64,000 nucleotides of DNA from Pedobacter changchengzhani (GCF_004354365.1 NZ_SJCY01000002.1:372001-436000), one strand, 5' to 3'. Shown: positions 35,635 through 44,615, counted from the first letter of the stretch. The notes: a model not told the origin generated them from the sequence alone. A program made the numbers and translations.

Positions 35635-37647
35635 ATGACCGAGAATCAAGATACAACCGAGAAAAAAACAGGGAAGAAATTACCAAACTTCCCAAAGAAA
35701 CCTCAAAAGCCAAAATTTAATATCTTTTGGGTTTATGCAGTGATAATACTGGCTCTTATTGGCGCACAGTTTTTGTTCACAAACGATAGCAGTAAACAAG
35801 TAGATTACAGAACTTTTGAAACAAAAATGCTTTTAACAGGCGATGTTTCTAAGTTAGTTGCATACAAATCAGACGATTTGGTAAAAGTTGAGGTTTACAT
35901 CAAAGCTGACTCGCTAACGAGCAAAAAATTATACGATGCTTATAAAAGCAAAAGTGTTTACGGCCAAGGCGGAGGACCAACTGTGTTTTTTACAGCAGGT
36001 ACATTTGATGGACTTGATAAGCAACTTGCTGATTCTCAAAAAGACTTAGCACCTACGCAAACGAAGGTTTTAGCAGAAAAAGATACCCGCAGCAATCCAT
36101 TTTTAAGTATGTTGGGTAGCTTTCTTCTTCCTATTTTACTACTAGTTGGTTTTTGGGTATTTATGATGCGCAGAATGGGTGGTGGAGCAGGTGGTGGTGG
36201 TCAAATCTTCAGCATTGGCAAATCAAAAGCTACTCTTTTTGATAAGGAAAGCCAGGTTAACATTACATTTAATGATGTTGCAGGTTTAGAAGAAGCAAAA
36301 ACTGAGGTAATGGAAATTGTAGATTTCCTTAAAAACCCTTCAAAATATACCGATTTGGGCGGTAAAATTCCTAAAGGTGCTTTGCTTGTAGGTTCTCCGG
36401 GTACTGGTAAAACATTATTGGCGAAAGCTGTTGCAGGCGAGGCACAAGTTCCATTCTTCTCTTTATCAGGATCTGATTTCGTAGAGATGTTTGTGGGCGT
36501 TGGTGCATCGAGAGTGCGCGATTTATTTAAGCAAGCGAAAGACAAATCACCTTGTATCATTTTTATTGATGAAATTGATGCAATTGGTCGAGCTCGTGGT
36601 AAAAACGGTGTAATGGGCGGTAATGATGAAAGAGAAAATACATTAAACCAATTATTGGTTGAAATGGATGGTTTCGGTACCAATACCCACGTAATTATTT
36701 TAGCCGCAACCAACCGTGCAGATGTTTTAGATAAAGCTTTATTAAGAGCTGGCCGTTTCGACAGACAGATTTATGTTGATTTACCAGATGTTATCGAGCG
36801 CAAGCAAATTTTCGAAGTGCACATTATTCCACTTAAAAAATCAGAAGAATTAGATACCGAATTTTTAGCGAAACAAACACCAGGTTTCTCTGGTGCAGAT
36901 ATTGCAAATGTTTGTAACGAAGCCGCTTTAATTGCAGCACGTAAAAACAAAAAAGCGGTTGATAAGCAAGACTTTTTAGATGCTGTAGATCGTATTGTTG
37001 GTGGTTTAGAGAAGAAAAACAAAATTATTACCACTGAAGAGAAGAAAGCAATTGCTTTCCACGAGGCAGGGCACGCAACCGTAAGTTGGTTGCTAGAACA
37101 TGCAGCACCTTTAGTTAAGGTTACAATCGTTCCCCGCGGACAAAGTTTAGGTGCAGCTTGGTATTTGCCAGAAGAACGTTTGATTGTTCGGCCACACCAA
37201 ATGCTTGATGAAATGTGCGCTACCATGGGCGGACGTGCAGCAGAGAAAGTAATGTTTGATACAATTTCTACTGGTGCTTTAAGCGATTTAGAGAAAGTAA
37301 ACAAACAGGCTAGAGCGATGGTTACCATTTATGGCTTGAACGAAAAATTAGGTAACATTACTTATTACGATTCATCTGGCCAAAACGAGTACAACTTCTC
37401 GAAACCTTACTCAGAAGATACCGCTTTAACAATTGATAGAGAAATTTCTAGTCTGATAGAAGGACAATACCAAAGAGCAATTAATTTATTACAAGAGAAT
37501 AAAGATAAGTTAATTCAGTTGGCAGAAATTTTAATTGAGAAAGAAGTGCTATTTAAAGATGATTTAGAGCATATTTTCGGTAAACGTTTATTTGGAGCAG
37601 ATAGCGAAAGCTCAAACCCTGGCAATATTGCCCCGGTTGAAGCTTAG
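35635..37647 (+). CDS. ftsH: ATP-dependent zinc metalloprotease FtsH
   Basis: Membrane-anchored AAA+ protease that degrades misfolded membrane proteins and some regulators, 670 aa. Two N-terminal membrane helices (about 32-50 and 160-178) flank the periplasmic part. The AAA module has Walker A GSPGTGKT (253-260), Walker B CIIFIDEIDAIG and the second region of homology NRADVLDKALLRAGRFDR. The zinc site is HEAGH (His476, His480). The pore-loop phenylalanine is in the EMFVGVGASRVRDLF context. It is in an operon with rsfS and ends at a strong terminator. Confidence 0.98.
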   Translation: MTENQDTTEKKTGKKLPNFPKKPQKPKFNIFWVYAVIILALIGAQFLFTNDSSKQVDYRTFETKMLLTGDVSKLVAYKSDDLVKVEVYIKADSLTSKKLYDAYKSKSVYGQGGGPTVFFTAGTFDGLDKQLADSQKDLAPTQTKVLAEKDTRSNPFLSMLGSFLLPILLLVGFWVFMMRRMGGGAGGGGQIFSIGKSKATLFDKESQVNITFNDVAGLEEAKTEVMEIVDFLKNPSKYTDLGGKIPKGALLVGSPGTGKTLLAKAVAGEAQVPFFSLSGSDFVEMFVGVGASRVRDLFKQAKDKSPCIIFIDEIDAIGRARGKNGVMGGNDERENTLNQLLVEMDGFGTNTHVIILAATNRADVLDKALLRAGRFDRQIYVDLPDVIERKQIFEVHIIPLKKSEELDTEFLAKQTPGFSGADIANVCNEAALIAARKNKKAVDKQDFLDAVDRIVGGLEKKNKIITTEEKKAIAFHEAGHATVSWLLEHAAPLVKVTIVPRGQSLGAAWYLPEERLIVRPHQMLDEMCATMGGRAAEKVMFDTISTGALSDLEKVNKQARAMVTIYGLNEKLGNITYYDSSGQNEYNFSKPYSEDTALTIDREISSLIEGQYQRAINLLQENKDKLIQLAEILIEKEVLFKDDLEHIFGKRLFGADSESSNPGNIAPVEA

Positions 37648-37693
37648 ATTGTGAGATTTAAAGCGTAAATAAATAAGATCTATTATTACATTT

Positions 37694-37729
37694 GCTACCC
37701 TAATGGTAAATTAGGGTAGCTTTTTTTTT
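37694..37729 (+). terminator. Terminator of ftsH
   Basis: Ten-base-pair perfect stem GCTACCCTAA / TTAGGGTAGC with a 7-nt loop and nine T. It stops only 5 nt before the lutC start, so lutC needs a promoter inside or very near it, or depends on readthrough. Confidence 0.93.
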
Positions 37730-37733
37730 ATAA

Positions 37734-38378
37734 ATGAAAGATAATACGACAGCAAGAGAACAAATACTGAAAAAGATAAGGAAAGCATTATTAGAGAAAC
37801 GCGAAAATCCTTATCCTAATTTGGAGGACAGTGCGCTTTACAAAAAAAATACTGAGGAGCTTGAGGTATTATTTGCCGAACAGTTGACTGCCATTTCAGG
37901 TAATTTTATCTTTTGCGAAAATGGAATCGATTTTATTGAAAACATTTTAGAACTGGCCGAAAAATTTAATTGGCGAAAAATTTATTGCTGGGAGCCCGAA
38001 CTTCAAAAACTTTTATCGCATTACGAATTCCCTTTTTATCAAACCGATAAAGATTTTGAAGAAGCAGAGGTTGGCATCACACTTTGTGAGGCGTTAATCG
38101 CTAGAAACGGAAGTGTTTTAGTAACCAACCAAAGTGCCGCTGGTCGTAGGTTGAGTATATTTCCACATCATCATATTGTTATCGCCCGCACTGGTCAACT
38201 GGTGTTAGATTTAAAAGATGGTTTTCAATTGCTAAAAAACAAATACGGCAATCAAATCCCATCCATGATTAGCACCATTACTGGCCCAAGTAGAACAGCA
38301 GATATTGAAAAAACTTTAGTTTTGGGTGCCCATGGCCCAAAAGAATTATTTGTGTTTTTGGTTGATGATTTTAGTTGA
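37734..38378 (+). CDS. LUD-domain protein, LutC/YkgG family
   Basis: Cytoplasmic protein of 214 aa related to LutC of the L-lactate utilisation complex LutABC. Seen: AREQILKKIRKAL at the N-terminus, EVGITLCEALIARNGSVLVTN, GRRLSIFPHHHIVIA, and the end PSMISTITGPSRTADIEKTLVLGAHGPKELFVFLVDD, typical of the LUD domain. No lutA or lutB lies next to it, so it is an orphan within the window. It starts 5 nt after the ftsH terminator. A second, decayed copy of its last 150 bp lies at 38691-38840 on the other side of a toxin-antitoxin relic. Confidence 0.9.
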   Translation: MKDNTTAREQILKKIRKALLEKRENPYPNLEDSALYKKNTEELEVLFAEQLTAISGNFIFCENGIDFIENILELAEKFNWRKIYCWEPELQKLLSHYEFPFYQTDKDFEEAEVGITLCEALIARNGSVLVTNQSAAGRRLSIFPHHHIVIARTGQLVLDLKDGFQLLKNKYGNQIPSMISTITGPSRTADIEKTLVLGAHGPKELFVFLVDDFS

Positions 38379-38384
38379 TGGTCT

Positions 38385-38578
38385 TTATTTGTCATCGTAA
38401 TGACCCCAAAATGAAAGAATTAAGACGATTACATTCTTTTCTTGAATTCTGTAAACGAGTAGGTGTTTTTAAGTAATTCTTCTAGACCAAGTTGATACAT
38501 GATAATATTTTAACTTTTCGGGTTTTCCCGTTCCAAAAGTTGGATGCGCTCTTAACTCATTTATAAGCTGTCAATTTT
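38385..38578 (-). pseudogene. Decayed YoeB/Txe-type toxin gene
   Basis: On the minus strand the frame reads NELRAHPTFGTGKPEKLKYY, then HVSTWSRRIT, an in-frame TAA, KHLLVYRIQEKNVIVLILSF and WGHYDDK-stop. This is the C-terminal two-thirds of a YoeB-like mRNA interferase (compare GKGKPEPLK...FWSRRITEEHRLVY of E. coli YoeB). Upstream, KIDSL in another frame shows a one-base frameshift before NELR, and the N-terminal third is absent. Two disabling lesions plus truncation make it a pseudogene. Its stop is 7 bp from the lutC stop, tail to tail. Confidence 0.85.
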
Positions 38579-38672
38579 AGTATAATAATCGTTATTTTTA
38601 TCAATTTCAAAATGAACTTTCAATTCGTGCAGTAATGATTTTAACAAAGATTTTTGTTCTTAATTTTTAGAT
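38579..38672 (-). pseudogene. Probable antitoxin remnant preceding the YoeB-like relic
   Basis: On the minus strand the frame gives SKN-stop-EQKSLLKSLLHELKVHFEID and then KNND, resembling the N-terminal half of the small antitoxins that pair with YoeB-like toxins in Bacteroidota (segments of the form EQK..LLKALL.ELKV.FE). It has an in-frame TAA in place of a likely AAA, and runs directly into toxin sequence, so the antitoxin's second half and the toxin's start were deleted together. The family match is from memory and less secure than that of the toxin. Confidence 0.55.
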
Positions 38673-38690
38673 TTATTTGAAACTTTGCTT

Positions 38691-38840
38691 TTTAAAATCG
38701 TTAAAAACAAGCATGGAAATCAAAATTCGATCGATGATTAGAACAATTACCGCTAAAGCTGAAAGGCATATATTGAAAAGACTTTTGTATTGGTAGCATA
38801 TTGTTCAAATGGGTTTTTTCTATTTTTGGTTAATGATTAG
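38691..38840 (+). pseudogene. Decayed duplicate of the lutC 3' end
   Basis: This 150-bp block aligns over its whole length with lutC 38222-38374 in the same orientation: ATGATTAG, TATTGAAAA.ACTTT and the terminal TTTTTGGTT.ATGATT..AG are shared in order with near-constant spacing. It is full of stops and substitutions. Together with the intact 3' end it forms a direct repeat enclosing the toxin-antitoxin relic. The remaining 38841-38912 is AT-rich and carries no recognisable feature. Confidence 0.8.
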
Positions 38841-38912
38841 CTATTATACTGAGCGTAAAAATCCCCATTTCTAATTAAAAATTTTTATTTTCGATTAAAT
38901 TATAATATTTTT

Positions 38913-38934
38913 ATACCAAATACCATTTTGGTAT
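38913..38934. promoter_or_regulatory. Perfect palindrome upstream of the KAS III-like gene
   Basis: ATACCAAA-N6-TTTGGTAT is a perfect 8-bp inverted repeat ending 24 nt before the ATG at 38959. Its position fits an operator of a dimeric regulator. No T-run follows, so it is not a terminator. Confidence 0.45.
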
Positions 38935-38958
38935 ATAGTATTAACGGGTAAAAGCAAC

Positions 38959-40026
38959 ATGATCAACACCATTATTTCTGGTACAGGAAGTTATATTCCT
39001 GAGCGTATTATCTCTGGTAATGAATTTCTTAATTCTACTTTTTATGAGAATGGAAACAAAATCGAAAAAGAAAATTCGGAAATTGTACAGAAATTTTCGG
39101 AGATAACAGAAATTGTAGAAAGACGCTACGCAGATGATGGTGAATTAAATAACCAAATTGGTGCAAAAGCTGCTGAGCGTGCTATTGAAAATGCAGGCAT
39201 TGATAAAGAAACTTTAGATTATATTATATTCTGCCATAATTTTGGCGATGTCCATCCGGGAAGTAACCGAATTGATATTTTGCCTTCTCTAGCTTCAAAA
39301 GTTAAGCAACAATTGGGCATTGCAAATCCAGATTGCGTTGCTTATGATATTATATTTGGTTGCCCGGGTTGGGTACAAGGGTCTATACAGGCCGATTACT
39401 ATATTAAAAGTGGAGATGCCAAACGAGTGTTGGTGATTGGCGCCGAGACACTTTCTCGCATGGTTGATCCACACGATAGAGACAGTATGATTTTTGCCGA
39501 CGGTGCAGGAGCGGTAATTTTCGAGGCCGAAGAAAGTAACGAAAAAAGAGGCATAATTTCCCATAAAACAGAAACGCATGCATTAAACCATGGCAATTTA
39601 TTGATTATGGGCAAAGGTGCAAATCCAGAAGAAGCAAACGACAACTCTTACCTAAAAATGAACGGCCGCAAACTTTACGAATTTGCTGTAATTCAAGTGC
39701 CTCAAGTAATTAAAAAAGCAATTGATAAGGCTGGCTTAAGTGCTGAGGATATAGATATTGTATTTGTTCACCAAGCCAATGGCAAAATGGATACCGCAAT
39801 AATGAAACGCCTGTTTAAACTTTATAACATAGATACGATACCTGATAATTTAGTACCAATGACGATTTCTTGGTTGGGAAATAGTTCTGTAGCCACTATA
39901 CCTACTTTATTGGATTTGGTACTAAAGCATCAAGTTAAAGATTATAGCGTAAAAAAAGGCGATGTGGCTGTATTTGCATCAGTTGGTGCGGGAATGCACA
40001 TTAACGCATTTATTTATAGATTCTAG
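38959..40026 (+). CDS. 3-oxoacyl-ACP synthase III family protein (FabH-like)
   Basis: Thiolase-fold condensing enzyme of 355 aa. The KAS III catalytic triad is intact: Cys135 in FGCPGWVQG, His271 in VFVHQANGKMDTAI and Asn308 in WLGNSSVATIPTLL. Other motifs are ISGTGSYIPERI at the start and RVLVIGAETLSRMVDPHDRD and DGAGAVIFEAEE in the middle. It is longer than housekeeping FabH (about 320-335) through an N-terminal insertion around residues 25-55. It is not among fab genes, so it may be a second KAS III with its own acyl specificity. It converges with the TPR gene with a 4-bp overlap of stop codons. Confidence 0.92.
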   Translation: MINTIISGTGSYIPERIISGNEFLNSTFYENGNKIEKENSEIVQKFSEITEIVERRYADDGELNNQIGAKAAERAIENAGIDKETLDYIIFCHNFGDVHPGSNRIDILPSLASKVKQQLGIANPDCVAYDIIFGCPGWVQGSIQADYYIKSGDAKRVLVIGAETLSRMVDPHDRDSMIFADGAGAVIFEAEESNEKRGIISHKTETHALNHGNLLIMGKGANPEEANDNSYLKMNGRKLYEFAVIQVPQVIKKAIDKAGLSAEDIDIVFVHQANGKMDTAIMKRLFKLYNIDTIPDNLVPMTISWLGNSSVATIPTLLDLVLKHQVKDYSVKKGDVAVFASVGAGMHINAFIYRF

Positions 40027-41516
40027 TTTGCTATTCGTTTCAATGCGGCTTTAGCCTGAGTTTCTATACTGCTTTCATATTCATGGTTTTTCATGTTTAT
40101 GGCGGTGTTATATGATGATTTTGCTTTGATAAAATCTTTCTTTTTCTCATAAACTTTACCCATTTGTAAAGCAGCATTTGCAGCGAAGTAATATTTTAAA
40201 TTTCTGCCAATGTTTATCGCATTTTGATAATAGGTTAGGGATTGATTGTCTTTTCCCAAATCATCGTAAATTCTGCCCAATCGATAGTTAAATTCCGTTT
40301 TATCCTTATCGGTGGCAAAATCCTCATTGGTTTTATCTGCTAAAAAACTCAATGCCTTTGTTAAATAACCCCCGTCAAACAGCAACCTAGCTTTTAGCAA
40401 TTCTACGTTTGGCATCGGGCTTAAAGCTTCATTTTGTGCCTGCTTATCTTTCTCTTGATAAAGAAAACCATTGCTTACGGCCTTTTCTGCAAATTTTTTA
40501 TAATTTAATTTATCCCCCTTTAAAAGCGAAACCCAAGCTAAATGCATATAAGTATCTTTAATATGATCTACGCCTTTAGTCGTTTTTAAAAAGTTCTCAA
40601 AATAGATTACGGCGTTTAAATCCAACTTATTTAAGTGCGCCACACCCTCCAAATAATCCAGATATGGAAAATTTACATAAATTGCGCCTACAGGTTTATG
40701 CTTAAAAATTGCCATTGCATTATCTGTGTGCGCATATTTAATCGAAACATAACCTTGTAAATAGGTTTTTAATAAACTGCTATCGTTCATTCGCGCGGTA
40801 TAATGCATGGTTTTGGTATAAGCCGAGGCACTATGGGCCACATCAATTAAAACATAGCTGTAATAAAAAGCAACTTCTTCGTAAAAGGGCTCATAAGTAG
40901 TTTCGGCAATGCTTCCAGCAAGTTTATCTAGCATGGCTAATCCAACTTCGGTATCACCTTTTATCCCAAAAGTAGCTAATGTACTTTTTAAAGCTCCATC
41001 AGGTAAACTTCCCAAAACGGCATTTATTAAGCCCAAGCCTTTATAGCTTAACGGGAAAGATGGAAAATTTTTTACGTTTTCTGCCAATAAGCTGTTGGCC
41101 TTCCTAATCTCCATAGCGGCATTAAAATATTCGCCATACCTACCATGTATTAAAGCCCACTGTAAGTTTATTTCTGCTTGCGCATACAAGTAATAGGGAG
41201 AGGTTTTATCATCGGCACTGATGATATTTAGTCGGACTGATTTATTCGCCTTTAAGCGATCGAACTCAGCTTTACTATCCGAAGTAAGCAACGTAAAATA
41301 ATCGATGTAATTTTCTAGTAAAGGAATTATAGAATTATTGGGTCTGAGTTTTTTTTCGGTAGAAAGGTAAGCCCTAGCATTGCCTAGTTTAAGCTCAAAA
41401 ATATTTTTATATGCATTTAAACAATTGGCATTAAAATCAAAATTGGCAAAAGAGGATAGTGGAACAAACAAAAAAATTGCAAAAAGCAGAAATAAATAGC
41501 GCAGGGATTTTAGCAT
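40023..41516 (-). CDS. Exported TPR-repeat protein
   Basis: Protein of 497 aa with a signal peptide (MLKSLRYLFLLFAIFLFVP, cleavage near SFA|N), probably periplasmic. It is all-helical; TPR-like pairs are clear near the end (EFNYRLGRIYDDLGKDNQSLTYYQ, ANAALQMGKVYEKKKDFIKAKSSY) and probable through much of the chain. I recognise no catalytic motif; TPR proteins are scaffolds. The stop codon overlaps that of the convergent KAS III gene. Upstream is a 499-bp gap without genes. Confidence 0.85.
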   Translation of the reverse strand: MLKSLRYLFLLFAIFLFVPLSSFANFDFNANCLNAYKNIFELKLGNARAYLSTEKKLRPNNSIIPLLENYIDYFTLLTSDSKAEFDRLKANKSVRLNIISADDKTSPYYLYAQAEINLQWALIHGRYGEYFNAAMEIRKANSLLAENVKNFPSFPLSYKGLGLINAVLGSLPDGALKSTLATFGIKGDTEVGLAMLDKLAGSIAETTYEPFYEEVAFYYSYVLIDVAHSASAYTKTMHYTARMNDSSLLKTYLQGYVSIKYAHTDNAMAIFKHKPVGAIYVNFPYLDYLEGVAHLNKLDLNAVIYFENFLKTTKGVDHIKDTYMHLAWVSLLKGDKLNYKKFAEKAVSNGFLYQEKDKQAQNEALSPMPNVELLKARLLFDGGYLTKALSFLADKTNEDFATDKDKTEFNYRLGRIYDDLGKDNQSLTYYQNAINIGRNLKYYFAANAALQMGKVYEKKKDFIKAKSSYNTAINMKNHEYESSIETQAKAALKRIAN

Positions 41517-42015
41517 TTAAAGCAGTAGATTTTTGAAAGTAGAAGCAAATATCTGCATTAACTTAGATTTTAAAAAGTTAATTTATGTGATGGTTTGTAA
41601 AATTTTACAAGTCGTTTAAAGCCCTGCATTTGGAGGAGGGTGATTGCAAATGCTTCCAAGCTGGAGCTACCATTGATGTTGCTGGTTAACTAACATTTGT
41701 ACAGCGCTTTATACAATTGTATATGTCCGCTTGGCTAAGCCTAAGTAATGAATCCCCGTTCACCTTAAACCCGGCCTAATAAATTTTTGGGAATCCACTG
41801 TCCGAGCCAAACCACTAACTTTAATACAAAAATTTTCAGCCGGAAATTTTTGTTTCTTTTTGTTGTCAAAAAGAAAAAGCCCGCCCGGCCAGGGCAGAAA
41901 GAGTTCACATCATTTTTTTGATTTACTCCTTAACATAATGACGATGCCGTTGGGTTGAACAAAAAAAACGGCCTTGTTTTTGTAAACAAAGCCGTTAATA
42001 TATTTTTAGTTTAAA
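41517..42015. other. 499-bp gene-free gap with hairpin elements
   Basis: No coding region is supported. A hairpin TTTCTTTTTG / CAAAAAGAAA lies at 41853-41876, followed by a GC-rich CCCGCCCGGCCAGGGC patch; I take it for an intergenic repeat rather than a terminator. The zinc-ribbon gene terminator occupies 41961-41998. The rest, 41577-41850, shows only short degenerate reading frames. Confidence 0.5.
41961..41998 (-). terminator. Terminator of the Nif3/zinc-ribbon operon
   Basis: On the minus strand an inverted repeat (AACGGCtTTGTTT / AAACAAgGCCGTT) with a 4-nt loop is followed by eight T, 18 nt after the stop of the zinc-ribbon gene. Confidence 0.9.
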
Positions 42016-42759
42016 TTAAGCTTCAGCAACTTCTACAGTTAAGGCTTCATCAACCAAAATACGTCCGCAATGCTCGCAAACAATAATTTTTTTACGCTGA
42101 CGGATATCTAACTGACGTTGAGGTGGAATTTGATTGAAACATCCTGAGCACGAATCGCGATCGATTGTTACAACCGCTAACCCGTTTACAGAGTTTTTGC
42201 GTAAACGTTTGTAAGCTACTAATAAACGTGCATCGATTGTTGGCTCAGCTTTATCGGCTTTCTTTTGTAAATCTTTTTCTTCTTTTTCTGTTTCAGAAGT
42301 AATTACATCCAATTCGCCTTTTTTAACTTCTAAATCTTTCTTTCTGCTTTCCAATTGAAGTTTAGTTGCTTCGTAGATTTCTGTTTTAGAAGTAATTTCG
42401 AAACCATGTTCTTTAATCTTCTTTTCAGCAACTTGAATATCTAAACCTTGAATCTCAATTTCTTTAGTTAAAGCATCGTATTCACGATTATTTTTAACCT
42501 CTTTTAATTGCGTATCGTATCTTTTAATTGCTGCCTGAGAATCTTTGATCGTATTCTTTCTTGTAACGATAGAATCTTCAAGATCGTCAAGTTCACCTTT
42601 AATTTTAGAAATTCTGGTTTCTAAACCCAAAACATCATCTTCTAAATCGGCAACTTCCATTGGCAATTCACCTCTTACCTGGCGAATTTTATCAATTTTT
42701 GTGTGGATATTTTGTAATTCGTATAAAGCTTTTAGCTTTTGTTCTACGGTTTGTTCCAT
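42016..42759 (-). CDS. Coiled-coil protein with C-terminal C4 zinc ribbon (DUF164-like)
   Basis: Cytoplasmic protein of 247 aa. About 170 N-terminal residues form a long antiparallel coiled coil (heptads such as LEDDVLGLETRISKIKGELD). The C-terminal zinc ribbon has CSGC and CEHC motifs (DRDSCSGCFNQIPPQ, IIVCEHCGRIL). Structurally similar proteins (CT398, HP0958) act as scaffolds with RNA or flagellar partners; in Bacteroidota the role is unknown. Its start overlaps the Nif3 stop by one base (TAATG), a conserved pairing that suggests a joint role. Confidence 0.92.
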   Translation of the reverse strand: MEQTVEQKLKALYELQNIHTKIDKIRQVRGELPMEVADLEDDVLGLETRISKIKGELDDLEDSIVTRKNTIKDSQAAIKRYDTQLKEVKNNREYDALTKEIEIQGLDIQVAEKKIKEHGFEITSKTEIYEATKLQLESRKKDLEVKKGELDVITSETEKEEKDLQKKADKAEPTIDARLLVAYKRLRKNSVNGLAVVTIDRDSCSGCFNQIPPQRQLDIRQRKKIIVCEHCGRILVDEALTVEVAEA

Positions 42760-43856
42760 TAAAACAAGTAATTTATGGGGTTTGTATTTTGCTCCGTTAA
42801 ACGGATTGCAAAGTTAGTAAATTTTTTCTGAATAATTTCAACCAATAAATTCGAGGTAAATTGTTCAGTCTCAAAGTGTCCGATGTCGGCAATTATAATT
42901 TTATGTTCCGCATCAAAAAATTCGTGGTATTTAAAATCTCCGGTAATAAAAACATCAGCACCTGCTGCAATTGCATCTTTTAACAAAAAACTCCCTGAGC
43001 CACCGCAAACGGCCACCTTTTTAATACGCTTGCCAATAATTTCGGTATGCCTAACTACTTTAGCTTGCATTCTATCTTTAACTAAATGCAGAAAATCATA
43101 AGCATCCATATCGTATTCTAACCAGCCAACCATGCCAGAGCCCACTAACTGATGCTTATTCTCTAACTTATAAATATCATACGCAATTTCTTCATAAGGA
43201 TGGTTTTCGAACAAAGCCACCAAAATTTTACGCTCTGTCTGTGTCGGATAAATTACCTCAATCCTAACTTCGGGCTCTTTATGCCGAACGCCTATTTCGC
43301 CAACAAATGGATCGGCATTTTCATTTCCTTTAAAAGTACCAAAGCCATCGGCGTTAAAACTTGCATCGCTATAATTGCCAATATTTCCTGCGCCTGCATA
43401 AAACAATGCCGAGCGCAATTGCTCAGCTTGTGCCTGCGGACAAAAAGTAACGAGTTTTTTTAATAATCCCGCTTTTGGCGAAAGTACTTTTGTGCCTGTT
43501 AAACCTAATCGTTCACAAATACGAGCATTAACACCGGTATCAATCGCATCTAAATTGGTATGAATGGCATATAAAGCAATATTATTTTTAATGGCTTTAA
43601 GCACAACTCTCTCCACGTAATTTTTACCATTCAGTTTTTTTAAGCCTTTAAAAACAATTGGGTGATGGGTGATAATTAAATTACATCCCGTAGCAATGGC
43701 TTCATCAACTATTTTCTCTATACAATCTAATGCTACCAAAGCAGCATGCACTTCCATATTTGGGTCGCCAACAATTAACCCAGCATTATCATAATCCTCT
43801 TGATAATTTAGAGGCGCAACAGTTTCTAAGTAGTTTGTTATTTCTGATAATCTCAT
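42759..43856 (-). CDS. Nif3-like dinuclear metal centre protein
   Basis: Hexameric NIF3/YbgI-family protein, 365 aa, of unconfirmed activity and often annotated as GTP cyclohydrolase I type 2-like. Seen: DNAGLIVGDPNMEVHAALVALDC, LIITHHPIVFKGLKKL (metal-binding His pair), AIHTNLDAIDTGVN, and at the end GDFKYHEFFDAE and DIGHFETEQF. A central PII/CutA-like insertion (about residues 130-240; EVIYPTQTERKILVALFENHPYEE) is present, as in the longer family members. It is first in a two-gene operon with the zinc-ribbon coiled-coil gene. Confidence 0.93.
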   Translation of the reverse strand: MRLSEITNYLETVAPLNYQEDYDNAGLIVGDPNMEVHAALVALDCIEKIVDEAIATGCNLIITHHPIVFKGLKKLNGKNYVERVVLKAIKNNIALYAIHTNLDAIDTGVNARICERLGLTGTKVLSPKAGLLKKLVTFCPQAQAEQLRSALFYAGAGNIGNYSDASFNADGFGTFKGNENADPFVGEIGVRHKEPEVRIEVIYPTQTERKILVALFENHPYEEIAYDIYKLENKHQLVGSGMVGWLEYDMDAYDFLHLVKDRMQAKVVRHTEIIGKRIKKVAVCGGSGSFLLKDAIAAGADVFITGDFKYHEFFDAEHKIIIADIGHFETEQFTSNLLVEIIQKKFTNFAIRLTEQNTNPINYLF

Positions 43857-44204
43857 TTTATAAAGATAGAAATTTTGAGGTTTTTGTTTGAAATGAAGAT
43901 GAAAAACTTCTGCGAATTAATTCTTGAGATGAATAAACAATATTAGTTAGTTGATAACCACCCCCAGCCCCTCCTTAAAAAAGGAGCGAGTTGAAAGCGT
44001 AAAAAATCGAGCGTATTAAAAACCAGCTAAAGCCATAAAATAACAAACCCAATTTTAATACGCCCAAAATTCCCAAGGGGATACAAATAACAAAACAGAA
44101 AGTCCGCAAACCCGTTTTTTATTCGGGTGCGGACTTAATCTTGGTGCTTGGCTTTTTAATAGTGGGTGGCAGAACTAAGTCAAAATAAATCTGACTTTCA
44201 TCTC
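43857..44204. other. 348-bp gene-free gap with two hairpins
   Basis: No open frame is supported. A CTCCTT-AAAA-AAGGAG hairpin lies at 43971-43986 next to CCACCCCCAGCCC, a pattern of intergenic repeats. A larger inverted repeat at 44099-44137 (AAGTCCGC..ACCCG / CGGGT.GCGGACTT) is the likely terminator of the DUF2752-TM2 pair on the minus strand, although its T-run is interrupted. Confidence 0.5.
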
Positions 44205-44609
44205 CTAAAATTTATTATCAACTGGAGTTGTTGGAGCCGGTTGCTGAAAACCGCCCATCCTTACCATTTGCAAACTTTCGAAAGCCATTTTCTGGTTGTG
44301 TTGAAAAGCTAAGTCTTTATGATTGACAATATCTACAATAGAGCCAATAAAACATAAACCCCAAGTTAATAGGTATAGAATACCCATCCCTATCTGTCCG
44401 ATAATAAATCTTTGTAAGCCTGGCAAAACCAATAATCCGATCAAACAAAAAATTAACATATCTGATGGATTTTTTCTTCGGCCACTGTAAAACATCAGGA
44501 AATTGCGCATTTGTTGCTCATTTAAACCAGTTGTTGCTTGTTGTAAGTACGAGAATTCTTCTGGCGTTATACCTGGTAAAGCCATTAAAGGTGATTGATA
44601 GTTATCCAT
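44205..44609 (-). CDS. TM2 domain protein
   Basis: Small membrane protein of 134 aa. Soluble N-terminal part (GITPEEFSYLQQATTGLNEQQ), then the TM2 hairpin: LIFCLIGLLVLPGLQRFIIGQIG, turn, GILYLLTWGLCFIGSIVDI. The C-terminal tail is rich in Gln/Met/Pro. TM2 proteins have no defined biochemical role in bacteria. It is 6 nt from the DUF2752 gene on the same strand, and the pair recurs in Bacteroidota as far as I recall, so they may act together in the membrane. Confidence 0.92.
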   Translation of the reverse strand: MDNYQSPLMALPGITPEEFSYLQQATTGLNEQQMRNFLMFYSGRRKNPSDMLIFCLIGLLVLPGLQRFIIGQIGMGILYLLTWGLCFIGSIVDIVNHKDLAFQHNQKMAFESLQMVRMGGFQQPAPTTPVDNKF

Positions 44610-44615
44610 AATATT

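Noticed and set aside
41853..41876. Terminator hairpin TTTCTTTTTG / CAAAAAGAAA
   Set aside because: The stem is almost pure A/T, is followed by GC-rich sequence and is far from any gene end; a better terminator lies at 41961-41998.
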